A DNA stretch of 64,000 bases from Nymphaea colorata. Its lineage: Eukaryota > Streptophyta > Magnoliopsida > Nymphaeales > Nymphaeaceae. The notes below the pieces were generated by a model that was not told where the DNA came from, made no database searches, and saw only the letters and a program-made list of their open reading frames with translations. Position numbers and translations under genes: made by a program. The stretch is taken from contig NW_022204608.1 of NCBI RefSeq assembly GCF_008831285.2, forward strand, positions 1 to 64,000. The letters are read 5' to 3'. Shown here piece after piece: positions 11,696 through 23,234 of the stretch; positions within the stretch are counted from its first letter, which is position 1; the number at the start of each line of letters is the position of its first letter.

Positions 11696-12986
11696 ATGAT
11701 GATGTTGAGCAGGATCTCAGCGCTGGCGAGGATGACCAATAAACTAAAATACGCCTTCAGTATGGCCGAGTGGGAGCAAATCCCAAAGCCTTGGAATCTT
11801 CCAATGACCAAAGAAGAACGTAAGCTATTCAAGAATCCCATCCTCAATCCTTTCCCCAACTTTGCCACCTCCTTCAATGATACCCTTCACATCCCTGGAA
11901 TCGAAGGGCAAACCTTGTTCAGCTTGTACGAAGAATTTATCGAAACTAAATAAAACCCTCTCTCCTCGCAGTATGTTTCGTTTTTACTGTATAACTTTTC
12001 AAAACACGGCTATCTTAACCCTCAACGTGGGTCAAGCTTGAGCCTTATATCGGAAGGAACAGAGGATAGTATTCCATGAGATCAATCTTCGGTGGACTTT
12101 ATGCCTGTATCAGATATGGAAGTCAGGAGTATATTCAATTCTTCATCGATGAGCTTGCAGGCCAAAAGGTTACTTTTTCTGACATTGAAGCCATCGAAAT
12201 CATCGAAGCTTTCAACCTCTCAAAGCACAACTACGAAGTATAATATAAGCATCAATTTTGGGACCAGCATTTCAAACAATATTTCACTTCCATTATCAAA
12301 TAAGATGTTCGTGTTCATAACCTGAAAATCGTCTTTAGAATCTTCGACGCATTCAATAAATTCTAATATTATCATGATGAGCAATTGTGGAATCAGATTC
12401 TAGGATGGATGGAGAGACGTAAGGGATGGAAGAGAACCGAAATAATCGAGAGACTGTATCCTTTAACTGGAACTTTTGAGAAGGCCAAAGAAATATTCGA
12501 TGCATATTATGCATAAGTAATTTTAGCATTATCAAGATGTCAACAACCCATGTCACCTGGAGATACAATCTCGAAGAGCTGAGATTCTACAGTTCAGAAT
12601 AGATGATCAAGAAGAGCCAAACTAATATCAAGATGAATCCATCTGACCGAACATTGGTCAAGAGGATCGATCAGAAAAGATTCAACGATGAGTATCACGA
12701 GTGGCTGAAGGACGGCGCCAGGCAAAGAGAAGCTTAGCTGGTCAAGGATAAGGCCCAATCACTCGCCTACGCCATCAAGAACAGATACGAGTCACTGAAG
12801 AAGGACAAAGTCGACTTCTCTAAGCTCAGTCTGGAAGAATTCTAGGACTTGTTTGGTGTATATGATCCAAGCTTGATGTATCAGGCTCCTAAAGCCGAAA
12901 TCGGAGAAGAGGATCTTGTAGAGGAGCAGCCTCAAGAACAATAGCAACAGTAAGAGAGCAAGGGTAAAAAGGGCAAGAAGAAATGA
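11696..12986 (+). CDS. Hypothetical protein, possibly mitochondrial
   Basis: About 430 residues. The chosen start (MMMLSRISALARMTNKLKYA) gives an Arg/Lys-bearing amphipathic N-terminus like a mitochondrial presequence; an earlier ATG at 11,636 lies only 5 bases after the previous stop. The body is rich in aromatic and helical segments (MAEWEQIPKPWNLPMTKEE, IKKSQTNIKMNPSDRTLV) and the C-terminus is acidic then Lys-rich (GKKGKKK), ending TGA 12984-12986. Single-base frame breaks near 12,078 and 12,540. No family recognised; helical-repeat mitochondrial proteins would look like this, but that is inference. Confidence 0.6.
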
Positions 12987-13127
12987 AAAACTCACTGATC
13001 AACAATCTAAATTTATCAAAAATTAATGATTGCTTATCACTATGCCCCCTCTCCAAGTCTATGGGCATGGTTATAAATTTGATCAAGTTCTTTGCGGCAT
13101 CGCAAAGGTATAATATATACTTTCATT

Positions 13128-13636
13128 ATGAACGTGAGGGAAGCCAACCAGGAGGAGCTTGATTATTTTGTTCCTCCGCCCATAAATGACCTGAACAGAA
13201 ACTATTTTCAACAGTTGGAAGCCACCAACAATCCTATAACACACGCCACCAAATATTATGTGGCATTTAATGAGTTCTTCCATTGGACAGATCACACATC
13301 AAGATCAAAGGAGAGCCTCTTACCGAGTAGCTGAAGGCCACTCTGAAAGAGATCAATAAGAGATTATTCCAGAGTATGGTCGAGTACATCAAAGCATTAA
13401 GTGGCCAAGCTTCACTTTAAAAGATAAAAACTCCAACATAGTCGGTGATCGCTAAGGAAATGACCAAATTCGTGTAGATATGCGAATCGGTAAAAAGACA
13501 CTAGACAAGACGAGGCATTTGCGAGACAATGGCCAAGTAAACGAGTCTCATCCGGCAGAGGACAAGCGAAATGGTGCAAATGCTTCAGTAAATAAAAAAA
13601 TCCTTCCAAAAAGCCACGAGTAGGAATAGAAGTGTG
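13128..13636 (+). CDS. Hypothetical helical protein, about 169 aa
   Basis: Starts MNVREANQEELDYFVPPP; after a one-base frame break near 13,300 it continues as charged helix (LKATLKEINKRLFQSMVEYI, VEICESVKRHETRRGICE) with many UAR=Glu codons. The end is uncertain: TGA 13634-13636 in one frame, or slightly later. No family recognised. The next gene starts 52 bases downstream on the same strand. Confidence 0.5.
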
Positions 13637-13688
13637 ATAATACTCGCTAATGATTTGATCATTTTAAATTTATAATTAAACCAACGTT

Positions 13689-15478
13689 ATGATAAGCGTG
13701 TAGGAACTCATCATCCATCTAGAGAAGAAAATCGTGGAATATCGCTACGCATAAAAGAGGATAAGCAAAGCCAAGTCAAATTTGAGAAGCGGGCACGATA
13801 TGATCACGGCGTTCAATACCTAGATAAAAGGACAGATTTTGGGATAGATTGGCAAATGCAAGGGAATGGCAGAGGAATCGTTAATAAAGGTAAACGATTA
13901 CTTCGAGAACCTGATGCAAAAACAAAAGCGTTGCTATTAGCGATAGATATACGATTTGAGGTTAGAAATCTAACGACAATATAAAGTCATCAGCAGCATG
14001 CGCCAAGAGGTAGAGGATCTCCAAGAACTCATCATCATGCAAAACGCTAAAAATTAGACTAGCAGGCAAGACCAAGAACAGGGAACGTAGGAAGCAAATC
14101 ATCACAAAGAAGAAGAGGAAAAAAATAGAGATTTAATGAAGATGAAAACCGTTTATGGCTGTAAGTCATCGAAGAGGAAACATAACGGACAGTGATGAGC
14201 AGTGTAAAGTCATTCCACGAGTAAAATCGTTCAAGTAATGAAAATTTCATTAGAATATAGGAGAAGGAAAATTAATCCTATTCGTAATCAGATTGCATTT
14301 CGAATAAGAAAAGCTCTGTAGTCCAAATAAAGTAATCCCACCACAAGGAAAGCATATGCTAAAATAGCTAGATTTCAAAAAACTAGGAAGATTAATCCAT
14401 GTCCGAACATCCCAGCCAATAGAAGAGCAGCATCAGCAAAGGAGTCATGAACTCAAGCAATGTCTCCAAGAGGCAAAACACTTATCAATTCGACTAAAAC
14501 AGTGAGGAAGCCTTCGAAAGATACGAATCTCTTCCACTTACCATCGATGGCTACATCACTAAAGAGTTTAACGCTAAGTAATTCACCAAATAGAAGAATA
14601 AGGAAGAAGCTGGAGGAAGTGGATGCAACGAACTGCGAGAGATTACAAATTAAATCAATGAATACAGTAGCTAGGAGGACCGGCAGTATAAGACCAAAAT
14701 GTTCTTATAGTAGTTTAGGAAAACTTTCAATAGATGCTTATCCAGTGCAAATATCTCAAGAAAACAGAGTGGAAAAGCTGAAAAAACTGCACAGAAGAGC
14801 AAAAGTAGAGAAGATAAACGAAAAACAAGCAGAGAAAAAGTCAAAACTAGCTCCAAAGCAGACAATTAGAAAAGCGACAATCAAAAACTATTGAACGATA
14901 TGCTAAAGGATACTCACAATAATAGCAAATTCTGTGTGGGTGATCGCCGAACCGAGCAAAAATACGACGGTGAGAAGAAAGACAACGCTAAGCATGGAAA
15001 CGGCAAATTATTTTACTCAAATGGCCTCTGTTATGAGGGATAATTCAAGAATAACCTCAGGCATGGGTACGGAATCCTTCGCTTCAACCAAATATAGATA
15101 TACCGAGGCGAGTGGCAAGACGACTAGCTGTCAGGGCAAGGAAAAATACGAAATTTCGCAGTTATTAACAAAATAAAAAGCCAATCCAATCCGTCTCCTT
15201 TGCTTAAGTGGGTCAGCTATTGCGGCTACTTTAAAAATAATCGGTTCGAAGGCGAAGGAACTCTCTACCTGCAAGGAGCTGAGAAGTTTTTAGGCAAGTT
15301 TATATGTGGAGCAGCCTGTGGCTAAGGCACTCTTTACAAGTATTTTTATAGTTATATAGGAAAAATGGAGAGATTGAAACTGGAATATGGCGAAACAATC
15401 AACTGGTTGAGCAATTTTGATCATTATAATAAGCTAATATTATTTTCCAATGCCAATGGTAGACTAAACTTTAAATGA
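13689..15478 (+). CDS. MORN-repeat protein with N-terminal coiled coil
   Basis: About 596 residues. Residues ~1-170 are coiled coil (MISVEELIIHLEKKIVEYR, MRQEVEDLQELIIMQNAK), ~170-410 are low-complexity, Ser/Glu/Lys-rich. The C-terminal ~190 residues carry MORN repeats: GNGKLFYSNGLCYEGEFKNN, HGYGILRFNQIEIYRGEWQD and SGQGK, then FKNNRFEGEGTLYLQG. MORN repeats bind membranes or scaffolding partners and are common in ciliary and cortical proteins of ciliates. One base is wrong in a run of seven A near 14,118; after that the frame is open for over 400 codons to TGA 15476-15478, using dozens of UAR codons. Confidence 0.85.
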
Positions 15479-15544
15479 AGTTAAATCTTTGCATTTTTAA
15501 TCCAATAATTCGAGGTAAGTGACGTGGGAATAATGGCAAACATA

Positions 15545-15892
15545 TCATGCCTCTGGGTCTCTACTGTTAAGGTATCTCTTGATCTGCTCGTAATCCTTCT
15601 TCAATTTTCTTTTTCTCTTCCTCTTGCTTTCAGGCTTTCCGTACATGGCTTCGTAATGTTCTCTCTCCTTCAGAACTCTCTCTTTTTCCTTGGCAGCCTT
15701 CTTCTCGTATTCATCCTTTTTCACGGGATCGAGGATCTTCCACATCTCTCCAATTTATCGGGTGATTTCTGTGATCCTATACCCCGGGAACTTGTCCTTG
15801 ATTTGAGGGTAGATGTCCATACGGTAGAGGAAAAAGGCACACATCGGTTTCTTCGGTGGTTCTGGCTTGTATAAATCTTTTTTACCGCCCAT
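15545..15892 (-). CDS. HMG-box protein, 115 aa
   Basis: A clean frame with one HMG box filling most of the protein: PEPPKKPMCAFFLYRMD opens helix 1, followed by KDKFPGYRITEITREIGEMW and KKDEYEKKAAKEKERVLK, as in HMGB/Nhp6. A basic tail (KPESKRKRKRKLKK) follows. Such single-box proteins bend DNA non-specifically in chromatin. The Glu in ITREIGEMW comes from a TAA codon. Tail-to-tail with the MORN gene (66 bases) and head-to-head with the AAA ATPase gene (114 bases). Confidence 0.9.
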
Positions 15893-16006
15893 GTCCTTTT
15901 ATAAAGTCAATCATTCATCACGGTTGAATGGATAACCATAGAGAAGCAGGGATATTGTGATATAAACTATATATTGAATATAACTCTTGCATCCATAATA
16001 ATATAA

Positions 16007-17439
16007 ATGGAAAAACTAGCATAGGCAAAGGTGATCAAACATAAGGCTGAGGCATTCGTATCAGAAGGAAATTATGAATACGCTATCAAAGCCTATAACA
16101 AGATTATAGGACTTCTCAAGTAAGCCATTTCTCAATCCAAATCCGAAGAAATCATTACACAGATTAATGGAAAGATACGCTAGTTTTAATTGTCGATATA
16201 GAAGGCATAAAAATTGAAGATTTAGAAGGAGGAAAGAAAAATTAAACTGCAATCCGGATTTGGCTTTCCTAAAATGCTCGGAAGAACCAAAGAAATAGGA
16301 AAATAAGAAATAGACCTTATACAGTGTAAAGTAAGAAAAGGGAATGGATATAGAGATCAAACCTGAGCAACCACAAACCCCAAACCAAAGATATAGGGAA
16401 ACAATCCTGCTAAAGTTGTAAAAGGTCCTATAAAAAATAACATCCCTCCAAAAGTAGTTCCGAACGGTCATACTAAACCAGTCGTGAAGCCTGTCATAAA
16501 AAAATAGCCTATATTGCCTTAAAAAAAGCATGACTGGTCAATGAAGAAGCCAGAGCCTATCAAGCATCCAGAAAAACCAGTTAAGAAATAGAAATCGTGA
16601 TTGATCCTGTGGTTGAGGAGTTAATTGTTAAAAAGAATGATGTATCCTTCAAGATATAGTGGATTGGCAGAAGCCAAGGCAATGCTTGAATAGGCTGTCA
16701 TCAGACCAAGAAAACGGCCTGACTTATATACAGGCATTAGAGCTCCACCAAGAGCATTGCTTCTTATGGTCCGCCTGGTAATGGCAAGACTTTTCTATGC
16801 AGAGCCTTAGCCAATGAGTCTGGATGCACTTTTATAGCTCTTTCAGCTTCATCTATTTTGAACAAGTTCGTCGGTAGTCATAAAAGACAATAAAAAAGAT
16901 ATTCGCAACAGCTGAAAAGCTTGCTCCTGCATTATCTTTATCGATTAAATGACTCCATGCTAACTGCTAGAACTTAGAATGAGCATGAAGCTGCTAGGAG
17001 GTAAAACTGAGTTTTTAGTTCTATGGACGGAATAAACAGCCCTAAAAGCGGATAAATTCTTGTGATTGGAGCACTAACCTTCCTAAATAGCTTGATAATG
17101 CAGCTAAGCGTCGTTTAGTAAGTTCATATATATCAGCAATCCTGAAAGCTAGGCAAGGAAAGAGCTAGTTGTAAGAAATCTATAAGGAATTTAGCATGAT
17201 CTAACTGAATAGGACTTGAACAGTATCGTCGAAAGGCTAGAATACTTTTCTGCAAGTGAGATACGCAACATCGTAGCTAGGTCTGCATGCTACCTCTAAG
17301 AGAGGTTAGAGAAGCAAATATAAAGGATATCAATGTAGGAGCTCCGAAAGGTCAATATAAAAGATTTTATGCTTGTACTTGATGAGAGAAAACCGATCTT
17401 TCAAAGGAAGACTTGGCCAAGTACAAGTAAAAGATATGA
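16007..17439 (+). CDS. MIT-domain AAA ATPase (katanin/spastin/VPS4 clade)
   Basis: About 477 residues. The N-terminal 80 residues look like a MIT three-helix domain (AKVIKHKAEAFVSEGNYEYA, AIKAYNKIIGLLKEA). The AAA module follows: Walker A YGPPGNGKTFLCRALANESG, a FIDE-like Walker B region, EFLVLMDGI, a sensor-1 region VIGATNLPKELD and LEYFSASEIRNIVARSA, then the clade-typical C-terminal helix DLSKEDLAKYKEKI. This clade severs microtubules (spastin, katanin) or disassembles ESCRT-III (VPS4); MIT plus AAA fits spastin or VPS4 and sequence alone does not decide. Several one-base frame breaks between 16,365 and 17,120 and near 17,400 are assumed to be assembly errors. Confidence 0.8.
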
Positions 17440-17516
17440 TCTGATAGATAATAATCCATTTTTCGAAGACTTACTATACATGAAACAAGTAAATAATCAA
17501 AATTAATATTCTGAGT

Positions 17517-17899
17517 TCATTTGCAAGATGTCGATAGTGAGTCTGAAGAATTATAGAATATTCTTCTTACATGGCTTCTTGGACGTTGGTTATTCTTTGC
17601 TTGCTATTATCGATGGCCATCAACTTGCTCCTTAGGGCTTTACTCTTTAACATTTCGATCAATTTTGCATCTTTTCCAAGTTCTGCAACTTCTCCAGAGG
17701 CACTCTCAGCTCCTCATCAGCAAGGTAGTCAGTTTTACGATGGGTTATTATTATATCTGGAGTGTATTGCTTTTGACCGGCTCTGGAGCATGGCCTTAGC
17801 ATTTAGATTGATGCTCCTTATAGCAGCCAACCGAACAGTAGGAATTTTGCAATGTTTGCATTTGTATTTCTTGGGACTGGCACAGTTGAAGCAATTCAT
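17517..17899 (-). CDS. HIT-type zinc-finger protein, ZNHIT3-like
   Basis: About 127 residues. The N-terminus is a zf-HIT finger: MNCFNCASPKKYKCKHCKIP then YCSVGCYKEHQSKC, with the paired CxxC spacing and the final His/Cys pair. The C-terminal half (KDAKLIEMLKSKALRSKLMA, IDNSKERITNVQEAM) matches the pattern of ZNHIT3/Hit1, which acts in box C/D snoRNP assembly. Two one-base breaks (near 17,830 and 17,740) are needed. An in-frame ATG ten codons upstream is possible; the stop at 17517-17519 is the most natural of several. Confidence 0.7.
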
Positions 17900-18050
17900 T
17901 AATAGCAAATAATATAAGAATACCATCGATTTCAATATAGAGTATAACAAATGAAAACGGCGTTATTTATAGAGTTAACTTCATAAAGAATAAAATGGAG
18001 CTTAGTGCCTATTAATCCTGCCTAACTTTATTGATGATAATTTATTGATA

Positions 18051-20124
18051 ATGTTTCAGCCGAGATTTTTGGACTTGTTAGACACGACAAGTGAAAGAGA
18101 TTACGTGTCAAATCATACAGGAAAGACGAAATCCAAGAAACAAAACAGCCCCTTTCACTCAGATGCCTACTCAAATCACAACCAACCTCAAAAAGAGTCG
18201 TTCAGGATACCTTCTACCTTCTTGAAAGAAGAATACCCGATCGATTTTGCACAAACTAACCCTTTTGCTCAGTCTGTGGCAAACATGTTGCAAAAACAAG
18301 CAATTTTGTTGTGTTTCACTCGCAACAAAGACGCAAGAGGTATCTACTCCACGATGCATGCGTTAAAAATCACTAAGGAAGGCATCTCAACCTAACTGAA
18401 GCAGCATAGGCAAGACTGCAATCCGTCTCCTTCTTGAACCATCCACGATCGATAGCCTTAGGAGGAAAATAATTTTATGTCTAGATGGAAATTTTACATC
18501 CGCTTGGCGGTTTTAGTTTCTTGAAGATATGGACGAAGCTAAAATCAATGGATCTGTCATCAGCTGGGACCTGAAAACCTGCAAGAAGCTGACTCCTTCT
18601 GCCCAAATATCATAGCTTTTCCACTTCCGGAGTTTTAGATCCAGCTGACGCTTTTTGAAATGGGGGAAAAAGATGGAAAATTTAGCAAAAATGCTTCAAT
18701 CAGCGTAGGAAGGTTAGGAGGAAAATAGGTACAATATGTGAAGGCATTCACTGATGATCTTTAGATAACCTTACGCATCATCGGCACCAAAGAAGAGCAG
18801 GCAAAGACTATTGATGAAATGAATATGAAATATCGCTATCCACTCGATACTGGCACATCTCTGATTGAACTTATACGGGTTCAAGTCAAATTGCCAGCAG
18901 GATAGTCCGATGACTCTTAAGAGGAAATTGAAAGAGGAGCAACTCGAGGATCACATAGCAAATGAGTGAAAGATCATCATTCAGAGATGAGAGGAGCATC
19001 CATAACAGCTAGGCTCTAAGCTAGCGTAGTTTCGATAGATAGAAAGTAGACTTGGAGAAGTTGGTGAGTTCTGGAAAGTTGTGTGACTATGTACGCCAAA
19101 ATACCCAATCGAGGGTGTTTCAGAGCTGGCTGGGTGAGGCCAATCCTCACGAAGTTGATAAGGTTATCAGCAATCTTTGGGAAGAGCTGCCAGAACTCAT
19201 AACTCATGAATACGCTAACTACATGGTCCAAAACTATTAGGAGTATGTACTTTGGCACAGCGTTTGAGAATAGTGCAAAGACTCCAAGCTGACATCCCAG
19301 GAATAGCTAGGAACAAGCAAGGAACTCATTCACTGCAGACATTGATTGCCTTATTCACCAGCGATGATGAATATAAGCAGGTCTGTGATTCAATCCGAGG
19401 AACTTATCTAAGTTTGGCACAGCATCCCAATGCCACTCACTTCCTGCAAAAGATCATCACTCTCTTCCCTCTGGCGCACACCATGGACTTCATCCATATC
19501 GTCAATGCTGATTTCTTGAGTTTCGCCCTCGATAAAAATGCGATGTGCGTGATCAAACAAATGATCAAAAAGATCAGCGACTGGAAATAGCGGAAAAGGA
19601 GGACAAGCACCCTAGGCCGAAGACAATTCGTGCACTCTGTGAATTTTAACATCGATAAATCATCGGGATCCTTATGGAAACTACATTCTTCAGTTTTGCT
19701 ATGAGCATTTTGGAGAGGAAAGATGCGGAGCCATTACTGACCGAATCATCGATAAATTTACTCAATTTTCACTCCAAAAATATTCTAGTGCGGTTGTATT
19801 CAAATGCATCAACGCATACTGGACCAACAAGGACACTCTCCAGAAGCTCAAGATCTCTCTAAACGCAGATTCCATCATCGAAATGTTCCGAAATAAAGAC
19901 GCGAACAAATCCTTTTGGAGATTATGGAGAAGCATGAGGGAAGTGCCTTGAGGGAAAAGATCCAGAACCAACTGATGCTTGGCTAATTGACCAAGTTTAA
20001 CCACGAGAGATGGGGCGTGGCATTGGGAAGCAGAAGTGGCATCGTGGGAACCGAATTTAGCAGTTTTTCGGATGCTGTTAAAAAATCACCCAAAAAGAAG
20101 AAATATTACAACAATATACATTGA
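18051..20124 (+). CDS. Pumilio/PUF-repeat RNA-binding protein
   Basis: About 690 residues if read as one gene. The C-terminal ~370 residues (from ~19,040) are PUF repeats: LCDYVRQNTQSRVFQSWL, ITHEYANYMVQNYYE, IARNKQGTHSLQTLIALF, LAQHPNATHFLQKIITLF, FALDKNAMCVIKQMI and later FSLQKYSSAVVFKCINAYW. PUF proteins bind mRNA 3' regions and repress or localise messages. The N-terminal part (MFQPRFLDLLDTTSERDYV...) is low complexity then unrecognised. A TGA overlapping an ATG at 18,962 could instead split this into two genes, but acidic/Ser linker sequence continues across it. At least three further frame breaks. Ends TGA 20122-20124 after KKSPKKKKYYNNIH. Confidence 0.75.
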
Positions 20125-20473
20125 ATGATCCGTATCATTATAATCAAGTTATTACGTCTGGAGTTTAGTGATGATTCTGTTTGGACTGGAAAATGAGAAG
20201 AATTTTAATAGCACAACTCATCAGGAAAAATAAATTGAATTATATAAAATAACGCATTTGATTTGCTTACATCGTATAGTATTGCTGGAAGAAACAATAA
20301 AAGCTTATTTTTGAAGTTATTTTTGGTTGATAAATGCCATTTTTGTCATAAGTAGCATTAACATCAAAGCCAGAAAAAGATCCGAACTTTATTTAGAAAT
20401 ATGTTTTATTAATATCATACCAAAGATTAGACTTTATAGTTATTTTACGAATCCAATAACGCACTCAAAAGAT
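20125..20473. other. Intergenic, no confident gene
   Basis: 349 AT-rich bases. A 47-codon open frame from ATG 20,171 (MILFGLENEKNFNS...) exists but is too short and featureless to call. Confidence 0.5.
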
Positions 20474-21679
20474 ATGTCCAGCCTCAACCCTCACTTTTCC
20501 TTTAAAATTAGCACGCCATTCCACAATAACTCCGCCCAATATCATCTGCATCCATACTCACAAGCCCTTTTCTCAAGCTTCCCCAAGTGGCTAAAATCCT
20601 CCGCCCTCACAAAAAGCAAACCAAAGGCCAGTCACTCACTACCCAATCGCAAGGAGATTATTAATTGGTAAGATTTTATATCAAACAAATGCAGAATTAT
20701 CCTCATGGATTGGCTAGGCCCATCTTTGGCATTTCTGCACTTTGTTTGGAGTTACATTCTTTTTTATTCGATTATTTTAGGTTTCTATCGCTTCACCTGA
20801 AGATTACGTGGCCTGCACCACCATCGATAATTCCAATTTCATCTAACTTTTCTCGAAAAATTATAAGAAAGGCAAGCAGTCTCTCATACACCTTCCAACT
20901 TCCCGAGCAATCATAAGTGAATGGGATTCTTGTCAGTCCAAAAATAATGCAGTTTTGGAATGCCTGAGATACGCTGCAACTTCGGATCCGCAGTTATATA
21001 TTGATTCTGATAAATTTAGCTCAAAGATGATGCTTGATTGGCTTGAAGAAACCACCAATATGCATGCCTTTGAGCTTCCCTCGAAGTAATAAATGGTCTT
21101 ATTCAGGCAAGAAAATCCGAATAAATTATCAATGGTTCAATAGCAAAACATTTCACCCATTGGCCTCTTGGCTTGCAAATTAAGTATAAAAAAGCATCGT
21201 CAAGGGCTTTTTTAATAGAAATAATCATCATTTTTCAATTAAAAGCTCAAAAGCTATGTTCAATAGAAAGATTCAACTCAACAGTTGGAAAATTTCTTAC
21301 TTTGACATTAGATGATATTGAAAATGGAATATTAGCAGACAGCCAATAGCAAATATCACATTTGAAGGTTTGGAAGAAAGTTTCTTCATCATCATTCGTA
21401 AAGATTGATGACTTTGAATGAAAAGTAATAGGGAAAAAAATAAAGAAAACGAAAGAGAAAACCAAAGCGATCGTTATCAGTGCAAGGTTTAAGTATCAAC
21501 CTAGATGCCAATAAGAGTCAAATGCCTATGAATTGCGAATACAATCAATAAGTTTAACAGCAAATAGTAATCAAGCATTAAGACGTTGAGATAAAGACAA
21601 GTTCGAAGTAGATGATTAAAAAACGAATCCTTAAATTGATTCGCCTTTAACTTAGATATCCAAGAGCTCAAAAAGGACA
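20474..21679 (+). CDS. Hypothetical; probably the 5' part of the nucleotidyltransferase gene
   Basis: Starts MSSLNPHFSFKISTPFHN. After a low-complexity stretch and a probable intron or frame break between 20,670 and 20,790 (a GTAAGA donor at 20,669 and TTATTTTAG before 20,782), a clear coding segment follows (VSIASPEDYVACTTIDNSN, SEWDSCQSKNNAVLECLRYA, MMLDWLEETTNMHAFELPS), then lysine-rich linker. Reading frame character continues to the nucleotidyltransferase domain without an evident terminator, so this may be its long N-terminal extension. No family recognised for this part. Confidence 0.45.
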
Positions 21680-22978
21680 AGTTGTGATTCCTTTAGCTAA
21701 TAATAGGTGGAAAAATCAAGCATATCCGAATGCAAGGATCAAACATTTATATCGTTGTAAGATAAGTAGGATTAAATATCATCTCCTTTGTTCAGCTAGG
21801 ACCAAAAGAAGAAAAAAAGAAAAAGAAGGAATGGAAAAAATGCAGGCCTCATTTAATAATTCAAAGAAAAAGTTACCCATGTTATCTTGAATAAGCAACT
21901 TGATACATTTCTCGACTCTCTCAGTACAGAAAGTAACAAGAAATTTGAAAGCAAAGTCCTGGCATTTTAACGAGTCCGATATTTCATAAGGTCGATGTAC
22001 CCATATTCCGATGCTATCCTATTCGGTTCTAACGCAGTCGGCCTATCTTTGCCAACATCTGATATAGATCTGATGCTGGTGGGTCTTCCCTACTCAAGTC
22101 GTGAAGAATTATGCGAATATCTTGCGCAAATATAGGTCTTCATAAACTCAATGGGGTGGGTGGTTTCATGCTCCACCTATCCTCAAGCCAAAGTTCCCAT
22201 CCTTAAGCTCTAAGTAGACACTTCCATAACTATCTGCAGCCAAAAGTGAGGACGGATCCTCGTAACCTTCCTTGCATGTCTTGCCATTTGGATATGAAAG
22301 ATCCAAGCAAAGGTTCCATAATCAAGGTAGATATAACTATTTCGAGTGATATTAATAGAGTTTCCCCACTACTGAGCTGATGAGGAGCTGGCTCACAGAT
22401 AGGCCTTCTATCCAGCGGGTTTTGCTTGCACTGAAGTATATACTTTCAGCAAGAGGATTTAGCTAAAATTTCAAAGGAGGAATTGGATCATATAGTCTCT
22501 TCATTATGGTTGCAGCATACTTCCAGCATTTCAACTAGCAAAGATAGCAATCAGATGTTAAATTTTGCTAGACTTACTATCCTTCTATGGGTAGTAATTC
22601 TAAAATCATATAAAGCTGATTGTGTTAGCTTCCTAAAGCAATTCTTGCTTTGTTAGTTATGATGAAGCTCCTTAAGCCTATTAGTTGACGTAATAGATTG
22701 CATTCAAATGCCCTTTGAAGATAATCAATCCACTTAACGGTAAGCTCCTCAGCGCAAATTGCTATCAATATCCCCAAATTAAAGCATCGTGGATGCGCAT
22801 CAGCAGGGAAATCAAGAAAATTAGCTAAATTATTTAGACGTAAATATCAAGTTCGTTTATCAACGCAGGAGAAATGTCGAAATTGCTATCAAACCAAAAA
22901 TCCCTGGAAAAATGGGCAAATAAACTTCACAACAAAATGGATGTAACGATTGCCAAAATTCTAGCTGGAGATTTATGA
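21680..22978 (+). CDS. Non-canonical poly(A) polymerase / TENT4-TRF4-like nucleotidyltransferase
   Basis: The catalytic signature is explicit: AILFGSNAVGLSLPTSDIDL, i.e. the GS...G...P.SD.DL motif of DNA polymerase beta-like nucleotidyltransferases, preceded by the usual helix (LDTFLDSLSTESNKKFESKV). The PAP-associated region follows: IQRVLLALKYILSARGFSE, FKGGIGSYSLFIMVAAYFQH. That pattern is typical of TRF4/TENT4 enzymes, which add short A tails to nuclear RNAs marked for exosome decay. The third catalytic Asp is likely in ILKLEVDTSITI. Frame breaks near 22,260, 22,380 and 22,610. Ends TGA 22976-22978. The true start is probably upstream. Confidence 0.78.
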
Positions 22979-23234
22979 TGTTTATAATTTTATCCCAACC
23001 TTTTTCACTCAAGAAGTTACTCCACATGTCCACATGTTCATATGAGCATTATTTCGAAATACAAACAAATTATTTACTTGTAATTTTCCATACCAAAATT
23101 CTAAAATAATAATCACGTAGCTTTCCTCTATCATCTGCCATTCCACAGTCCAAAGAAACATTTGCACATTAATGGGAGTGTTTATTGATATCAGGCAATA
23201 AATAAACAATATAATATTTTTAACAAGGAGCGAA

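Noticed and set aside
16061-16531. 156-codon minus-strand open frame with aromatic-rich product
   Set aside because: Antisense to the MIT domain and linker of the AAA ATPase; it is a by-product of Lys/Glu-rich coding on the other strand.
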